NCBI RefSeq assembly: GCF_002563895.1
Contig: NZ_PDJB01000001.1
Span: 2,091,501 to 2,155,500 of the forward strand
Origin: Pseudomonas lurida
GTDB lineage: Bacteria; Pseudomonadota; Gammaproteobacteria; Pseudomonadales; Pseudomonadaceae
DNA length: 64,000 bases
Direction of reading: 5' to 3'
Part shown: one piece after another, positions 59,272 through 64,000 of the stretch
Numbering within the stretch: the first letter of the stretch is position 1
How the letters are laid out: each line of letters opens with the position of its first letter
The notes under the pieces: generated by a model
Seen by the model: the letters and a program-made list of their open reading frames with translations, nothing else
Told to the model about the DNA's origin: nothing
Database searches by the model: none
Made by a program: the position numbers and the translations under genes

Positions 59272-60234
59272 GTGAAAGCATTGCAAGGCGTTGACGGTCA
59301 TGTGGAGTGGTTGGAAGAACCCAGTCCTACCTGCGATGTAGGGCAAGTTCGCATCCGCGTGGCCGCTGCGGGCCTCAATCGCGCCGATTTATTACAGCGT
59401 GCAGGGCTCTATCCACCGCCACCGGGCGCCAGCCCTGTGTTGGGCCTCGAGTGTTCCGGGGTGATCAGTGAAGTGGGCGCGGGCTCATCCTGGCAAGTGG
59501 GTGACCGGGTCTGCGCGCTGCTCGCTGGCGGCGGGATGGCCGAAGAGGTGGTAGTCGATGCTCGCCACGTACTGCCTGCACCAGAAGGCTTGTCGCTGGT
59601 GGAAGCGGCAGCGCTGCCTGAGGTGTACAGCACGGCGTGGCTCAATCTGTTCCAGCTGGCGAGCCTCAAGCCGGGTGAGAAAGTGCTGCTGCACGCCGGC
59701 GCCAGCGGCGTGGGCTCGGCGGCGATCCAGTTGTGCAAGGCGTTTGGCAGCCCGTGCTGGGTCAGCGTCGGCTCGGCGGAGCGCCTGGCCTACTGCGAGG
59801 AACTGGGCGCCCAGGGCGGCGTGGTACGGACCGACGGGATCGAAGGGCTGCGGGATTTCGGGCCGTTCGATGTGATCCTCGACCCCGTCGGTGGCAACTA
59901 CGCAGCACTGGACCTCAAGCTGCTAGCGCTCGATGGGCGCTGGGTATTGATTGGCTTGATGGGCGGTCGCGACGCACAACTGGACCTGGCACAGGTGCTG
60001 GGCAAGCGTATTCAGCTACTGGGCTCGACGCTGCGCAGCCGCAGTGATCAGTTCAAGGCGGACCTGTTCAGCGACCTGAGCCAGCATGTATGGCCGCTGT
60101 TCGTTGAAGGGCGGCTGAGCCCGCAACTGGCCAGGACCTTCCCGATCAAGGATGCCGAAGCGGCGTTTGCCGAGTTGGCGACCAATCAGATTTCCGGGAA
60201 GCTGGTGTTGGTGATTGACGAAAACCTGAGCTGA
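59272..60234 (+). CDS. Zinc-free MDR-family NADPH:quinone oxidoreductase (PIG3-like)
   Basis: 320 residues from a GTG with GGAGG four bases upstream. The medium-chain dehydrogenase fold has NRADLLQRAGLYPPPPGASPVLGLECSG at the N-terminus and a Rossmann motif GASGVGSAAIQL. No zinc-binding Cys/His set is seen, as in the quinone-oxidoreductase (QOR/PIG3) branch. It would reduce quinones with NADPH in the cytoplasm. Divergent from prc; followed by a REPIN. Confidence 0.9.
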   Translation: MKALQGVDGHVEWLEEPSPTCDVGQVRIRVAAAGLNRADLLQRAGLYPPPPGASPVLGLECSGVISEVGAGSSWQVGDRVCALLAGGGMAEEVVVDARHVLPAPEGLSLVEAAALPEVYSTAWLNLFQLASLKPGEKVLLHAGASGVGSAAIQLCKAFGSPCWVSVGSAERLAYCEELGAQGGVVRTDGIEGLRDFGPFDVILDPVGGNYAALDLKLLALDGRWVLIGLMGGRDAQLDLAQVLGKRIQLLGSTLRSRSDQFKADLFSDLSQHVWPLFVEGRLSPQLARTFPIKDAEAAFAELATNQISGKLVLVIDENLS

Positions 60235-60255
60235 TCCTGGATTGAAATGCAGTCC

Positions 60256-60346
60256 ATGTGGGAGCGGGCTTGCTCGCGAAGGCGGTGTATCAATGAAGAA
60301 TATTTCATCTGACACACCGCCTTCGCGATCAGGCCCGCTCCCACAT
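60256..60346. repeat. REPIN (inverted REP pair)
   Basis: ATGTGGGAGCGGGCTTGCTC, followed by GCGAAGGCGGTGT, is mirrored by ACACCGCCTTCGCGA, then AGGCCCGCTCCCACAT, with about 25 bases between. Convergent genes flank it. Confidence 0.8.
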
Positions 60347-60379
60347 TTTGATCGCACTTCAATCTCTGAAGGGGCTGTG

Positions 60380-61033
60380 TCAGGTCCAATGGTGGATCGG
60401 CCAGCCGGCCTTTTCGGCGTGCTCGCGCAATACCGGGTCCGGGTTTACTACCTGCGGGTGGTCCACCTTCAGCAGCAAGGGCAAGTCATTGCGCGAGTCC
60501 GAATAGAAATACGCGCCTTCCAGCGATTCACCTTCCTGCTCCAGCCATTCCAGCAACCGCGTGATCTTGCCTTCACGATACGTCAGCACACCCACGGTTT
60601 GCCCGCTGTACACGCCATGGCTGACGTCCAGCTCGATTCCCAACACTTCCTCAATGCCAATCCGTGCCGCGATGGGCGTGACCAGGTGCGTGCCCGACGC
60701 GGAGATCACCAGGATCCGGTCGCCATTCGCCCGGTGGCGGGCGATGGTCTTGGTGGCGTCGCTGTAGATCAGCGGTTCGATCACATCCTCGACCCAAGGC
60801 TCTACCAAATGCTCGATTTCTTCCGGCGTGCGGCCGATCATCGGCTCGAGGCTGAAGTCCATGAAGTCTTCCATGCGCAGCTTGCCCTGGCTGTAGGCGT
60901 CCATCAGTTCGTTGTTCTTGCGCATGAACGACTCAGGGTCGACCCAGCCCAGGCGGCCCATCTGCTCACTCCACAGGGTGGCGCAGTCGCCGTGGATGAG
61001 GGTGTCGTCCAGATCAAAAATTACCAATGCCAT
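60380..61033 (-). CDS. HAD-superfamily phosphatase (SerB-like, HAD-IB)
   Basis: 217 residues. Motif I DLDDT (D7, D9 in FDLDDTL), motif II ISASGT, and motif III with YFYSDSRNDLPLL are all present. The cap is of the small IB type. Similar proteins hydrolyse phosphoserine or related phosphomonoesters; the substrate is unknown. It is in the same direction as the ABC operon and 30 bases after it, so probably co-transcribed. Confidence 0.88.
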   Translation of the reverse strand: MALVIFDLDDTLIHGDCATLWSEQMGRLGWVDPESFMRKNNELMDAYSQGKLRMEDFMDFSLEPMIGRTPEEIEHLVEPWVEDVIEPLIYSDATKTIARHRANGDRILVISASGTHLVTPIAARIGIEEVLGIELDVSHGVYSGQTVGVLTYREGKITRLLEWLEQEGESLEGAYFYSDSRNDLPLLLKVDHPQVVNPDPVLREHAEKAGWPIHHWT

Positions 61034-61063
61034 CCGTCATGCTCTCTCAAATGAAACGTTGCC

Positions 61064-62053
61064 TCAGGCTACTTCACACAGGGCACTGGGGTCGATGGAA
61101 AGTGCCAGGCGTTGCCCGTCCGGGTGCAGGTCGTCGGCCGAGCGGTTGAGCACGTCCACCACCAATTCCACACCGCGCGCTTCGATACGGTAGCGAATCA
61201 CGTTACCCAACAGGCTGTGGCTGCGCACCAGCGCATCCAGTTCGCCAGTACGGCTCAGCTCGATGGCCTCCGGGCGAATGGCGATACGGCTGTTGACCGG
61301 GCGCTGCAGCAGTTGGGTGGCCTTGTCGGCGTCCAGCAGGTTGTAGTTGCCGATGAACCCTGCAGCGAATACATCCACCGGCGCGGTGTAAAGCGTCTCG
61401 GCATCGCCGCTCTGCACGATCTTGCCCTGGTTCATCAGGAAGATCCGGTCGGACATGGTCAACGCTTCTTCCTGGTCATGGGTCACGAAGATGGTGGTCA
61501 GCCCCAGTTCGCGCTGGATCTGCCGAATCTGTTCGCGCAGGTGCTTGCGAATCCGTGCATCCAGCGCTGACAGCGGCTCATCCAGCAGCAACAGGCGCGG
61601 GCGGGTGACCAGGGACCGGGCCAGGGCCACGCGCTGGCACTGGCCGCCGGACATCTGGTGCGGGTAGCGGCCCGCCAGGTCCTTGAGTTCGACCAGTTGC
61701 AGCACTTCCTGCACGCGTTTGTGGCTGTCGTCGGCATTGACCTTTTGCATGCGCAGGCCGAAGGCGACGTTCTGTTCCACGGTCATGTTGGGAAACAGCG
61801 CATAGCTCTGGAACACCATGCCGATATGGCGTTTCTGCGGGCTCAGCGGCACGATGTCCTGGCCATCCAGGAGGATTTTGCCACTGTCCACCGTGGTCAG
61901 GCCGGCGATGCAGCGCAGCAGGGTGGACTTGCCGCAACCAGACGGGCCGAGCAAGGTGACGAACTCGCCCTTGGCGATCTCGCAGTTGATATCACTGAAC
62001 ACCGGGGTGCCGGCGTAGCCTTTTTGCAGGTGTTGGACGCTGACGAAGCTCAT
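61064..62053 (-). CDS. ABC transporter ATP-binding protein (spermidine/phosphonate/iron-type importer)
   Basis: 329 residues from the ATG at 62053; the longer frame upstream is a shadow of the permease gene. Walker A GPSGCGKST (36-44), LSGGQ-type signature MSGGQ (134-138) and Walker B LLLLDEP (154-160) are intact, and the C-terminal TOBE domain is of the PotA/CysA type. It overlaps the permease gene by four bases (ATGA). With two permeases and a phosphodiesterase gene beyond, the operon may take up an organophosphate or phosphonate. The binding protein is not in view. Confidence 0.92.
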   Translation of the reverse strand: MSFVSVQHLQKGYAGTPVFSDINCEIAKGEFVTLLGPSGCGKSTLLRCIAGLTTVDSGKILLDGQDIVPLSPQKRHIGMVFQSYALFPNMTVEQNVAFGLRMQKVNADDSHKRVQEVLQLVELKDLAGRYPHQMSGGQCQRVALARSLVTRPRLLLLDEPLSALDARIRKHLREQIRQIQRELGLTTIFVTHDQEEALTMSDRIFLMNQGKIVQSGDAETLYTAPVDVFAAGFIGNYNLLDADKATQLLQRPVNSRIAIRPEAIELSRTGELDALVRSHSLLGNVIRYRIEARGVELVVDVLNRSADDLHPDGQRLALSIDPSALCEVA

Positions 62054-62850
62054 TGGCTTTTGTCCTTGTTCAAGATATTGGCGGCCCAGGTCAGCACCAG
62101 CACAAAGAAGAAATAGGAAATGACCACGGCACTGGTGAAGTGGCCGCTGCTGTTGCGCATGTTGTTCAGGTAGACCTGCAGGGTTTCGTAGCGGGTGCCC
62201 ACCAGGATGTTGGCAAACACGAACTCCCCGAACAGGAACGAGAACGACAGCAACAGCGCCACCATCAGGCCTTTGCGCAGGTTGGGCAGTACCACCAGGA
62301 TCGCTGCCTGCCAGGTGCTGGCACCGAGCAGTTGGGAGGCGTCCATCAGGTCGCGCAGGTTGATCGCCTGCAGGTTGTTGGTGATCGCCCGGTACATGAA
62401 CGGCAGCGCGACGGTGAAGTAGCAACCGATGAGGATCCACGGGGTGCCCACCATCGCCATCGGCCCGGAGCCATACAGCTGCAGCAGGCCCACCGACGAC
62501 ACCACGGGCGGCACCGCGAAGGGCAGCAGGATCAGGATGTTCATCAGCGCATCGAGCCGGGGAAAGTGGTAATGCACCACGAACAGCAATGGCAGGATCA
62601 GCACCACTGACAGCACCAGCGCACCCACGCACACCAGCAGCGATTGCCCGAAGGCGATCAGAAAGCGTGGGTCGCTCCACAGCTGCACGTACCATTTCAC
62701 GGTGAAGCCGGCGGGCAGGATCGTCGCCGACCAACTGCTGGCGATGGAGTAGACGAAGGTACCGATCAGCGGCAGCACCAGGATCGCAAACAACAGGTAC
62801 ACCACCACGCGGTGGTAGAGGGAGGCCGGGCCGGCTTCAGCGCGAGACAT
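62050..62850 (-). CDS. ABC transporter permease (PotC-like)
   Basis: 266 residues, six membrane segments and the binding-protein-dependent permease loop SQLLGASTWQAAILVVLPNLRKGLMVAL. It pairs with the other permease gene, whose 3' end it overlaps by 14 bases, and with the ATPase. Confidence 0.92.
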   Translation of the reverse strand: MSRAEAGPASLYHRVVVYLLFAILVLPLIGTFVYSIASSWSATILPAGFTVKWYVQLWSDPRFLIAFGQSLLVCVGALVLSVVLILPLLFVVHYHFPRLDALMNILILLPFAVPPVVSSVGLLQLYGSGPMAMVGTPWILIGCYFTVALPFMYRAITNNLQAINLRDLMDASQLLGASTWQAAILVVLPNLRKGLMVALLLSFSFLFGEFVFANILVGTRYETLQVYLNNMRNSSGHFTSAVVISYFFFVLVLTWAANILNKDKSQ

Positions 62851-63673
62851 GGTAGCTCCTCTTGAGCAGCAGTTGATGGACCACGGTGACCACGGTCATC
62901 AGCACCACCAGCACAACGGCCAGGGCGCTGGCCAGGTTCGGGTCGAGCGATACGTCGCCGGAGACCAGCCCCGCGATACGGATCGGCAGCACGTTGAAGT
63001 TGCCGGTGGTCAAGGCGTAGACCGTGGCATAGGCGCCCAGGGCATTGGCCAACAGGATCACGAAGGTACCGAGCAGGGCAGGGGTCAGCACGGGCAGGCC
63101 GATATGTCGCCAGAACTGCCAGCCGTTGGCGCCCAGCAGGGACGCCGACTCACGCCAGTCTTCGCGCAGCGCATCGAAGGCCGGGTAAAGCAGCAACACA
63201 CCCAGCGGAATCTGGAAGTAGGTGTAAAGGATGATCAACCCGGTCTTGGAGTACAGGTTGAAGTCCTGAATGATCCCCGCCTGCTTGAGCATGAGGGTGA
63301 TGCTGCCGTTGAACCCCAGCAGGATGATGAAGGCGAACGCCAGGGGCACACCGGCAAAGTTGCTGGTCATGTTGGCAAAGGCGGTGACGAAGTTGCGCAG
63401 CGGTGAATCCACCCGACGCAACGAGTAACTGCCCAGCACGGCGATGATGATGCCAAAGACGCTCGAGTAGAAGCTGATCTCAAGGCTGAACTGGATCGCT
63501 TGCAGGTAGAACTTCGAGCTGAAGATCCGCGTGAAGTTTTCAAGCCCCCAGCCAGCTTCTTCGGTTTGCAGGCTGTTGATCAGCACCCACACCAGTGGGG
63601 CGATTTCGAACACGATAAAGAACAGTGCGAAAGGCACCAGGCACAGCAGCGCCAGCCATTTGCCGCGGGTCAT
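62837..63673 (-). CDS. ABC transporter permease (PotB-like)
   Basis: 278 residues from the ATG at 63673, where it overlaps the preceding phosphodiesterase stop by four bases. Six membrane segments, with the permease loop SASLLGANGWQFWRHIGLPVLTPALLGTFVILL. It forms the heterodimeric channel with the next permease. Confidence 0.92.
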   Translation of the reverse strand: MTRGKWLALLCLVPFALFFIVFEIAPLVWVLINSLQTEEAGWGLENFTRIFSSKFYLQAIQFSLEISFYSSVFGIIIAVLGSYSLRRVDSPLRNFVTAFANMTSNFAGVPLAFAFIILLGFNGSITLMLKQAGIIQDFNLYSKTGLIILYTYFQIPLGVLLLYPAFDALREDWRESASLLGANGWQFWRHIGLPVLTPALLGTFVILLANALGAYATVYALTTGNFNVLPIRIAGLVSGDVSLDPNLASALAVVLVVLMTVVTVVHQLLLKRSYHVSR

Positions 63674-64000
63674 TTCAGCAGCTCCCGGCATACAGGTTTG
63701 TCGTGGGGCACGCCCAGCAGTTCGCACACGGTGCCGCACAGCTCGGTCTGTTTCGGCGCAGCCGTGGCGTCCAGGCTGAATGCGTCGCCGAGCACAAACA
63801 ATGGCACCTCGCGTTCTTCCGGCAGCAGGCCGTTGTGGGAGCGGTCGTTGTTCATGCCGTGGTCGGCAGTCACCAGCACCTGGTAACCGGCGTCGAGCCA
63901 GGCTTGCAGGTAGTCGGCCAGGATGATGTCGGCCACCCGTGCACTGTTGCGGTATTGCGCGGTATCGAGGCCGTGCTTGTGGCCGGCGTCATCAATGTTC
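63670..64000 (-). CDS. Type I phosphodiesterase / alkaline phosphatase-superfamily protein (5'-truncated at window edge)
   Basis: 110 C-terminal residues are in the window; the frame stays open to base 64000. TADHGMNNDRSHNG is the metal-binding HG(M)N motif of the alkaline phosphatase/nucleotide pyrophosphatase superfamily, with an upstream DDAGHKHG that supplies another metal pair. By family it hydrolyses phosphodiesters or phosphonates. Its four-base overlap with the permease gene makes it part of the ABC operon, suggesting that the imported ligand is a phosphoester or phosphonate. Confidence 0.82.
   Translation of the reverse strand, partial: NIDDAGHKHGLDTAQYRNSARVADIILADYLQAWLDAGYQVLVTADHGMNNDRSHNGLLPEEREVPLFVLGDAFSLDATAAPKQTELCGTVCELLGVPHDKPVCRELLK

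Noticed and set aside
61064..62734. 556-residue version of the ABC ATPase
   Set aside because: The extra N-terminal part lies out of frame over the permease gene and is arginine/proline-rich noise; the true start is at 62053 with a four-base overlap.

Overview
The window looks like a chromosomal segment of a fluorescent Pseudomonas of the P. fluorescens group. The evidence is dense GC-rich coding, REP/REPIN palindromes of the GTGGGAGCGGGCTTGC type, many Pseudomonas-type regulators, and gene blocks that I recall as collinear with P. aeruginosa. These are fadE plus a small partner gene, and rdgC/FKBP/EAL-CBS-GGDEF/prc/quinone reductase/ABC. I see no phage, transposase, integrase or CRISPR array. 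All assignments come from reading the sequence; no database search was run.

Layout. 1-4.4 kb: end of a polyamine-binding protein, a small orphan gene, and a MocR-type regulator divergent from an unusual ferredoxin-reductase::M24-peptidase fusion. 4.4-14.1 kb: secreted M20 dipeptidase and phospholipase-D-like protein, a self-contained exbD-tonB-receptor-exbB operon, and a GNAT gene coupled to a Tat-exported PhoD. 14-22 kb: AlaX-type editing protein, LysR regulator, fadE, transglutaminase-like protein, GST and an ABC-2 exporter pair. 22-22.8 kb: non-coding stretch with a REP tandem array and a strongly structured dispersed repeat. 22.8-30.8 kb: TetR/MFS pair with a palindromic operator, cupin, TDT transporter, MFS-acyltransferase fusion, Gdx/SugE exporter under a guanidine-II riboswitch, BASS transporter and rdgC.

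31-35.7 kb: an ECF sigma/FecR/ferri-siderophore receptor module (expressed right to left) lies between two nearly identical tRNA-Val/tRNA-Asp blocks, each with its own terminator. 36-40.7 kb: BCCT transporter, CocE-type hydrolase and GcvA-like LysR regulator, probably one uptake-and-hydrolysis unit. 40.7-49.1 kb: the kdp potassium system on the minus strand (kdpF, an extra 27-residue membrane peptide, kdpA, kdpC, kdpB, kdpD, kdpE), preceded by another tiny membrane protein. 49.6-52.6 kb: a catalase-fold protein translationally coupled to a di-heme cytochrome c peroxidase-like protein.

52.8-64 kb: conserved Pseudomonas housekeeping block with an FKBP lipoprotein, YkvA-type protein, an XRE-type regulator coupled to an unknown protein, an EAL-CBS-GGDEF protein, the Prc/AlgO protease, a quinone reductase, a HAD phosphatase, and an overlapping ABC transporter/phosphodiesterase operon that runs off the right edge.

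Main points for follow-up: the three-domain redox/peptidase fusion; the three-way-junction repeat at 22.6 kb; the siderophore module framed by duplicated tRNA blocks; the unexplained small ORF inside kdp; the guanidine-II riboswitch; and two perfect DnaA-box sequences in inverted orientation upstream of the YkvA gene.
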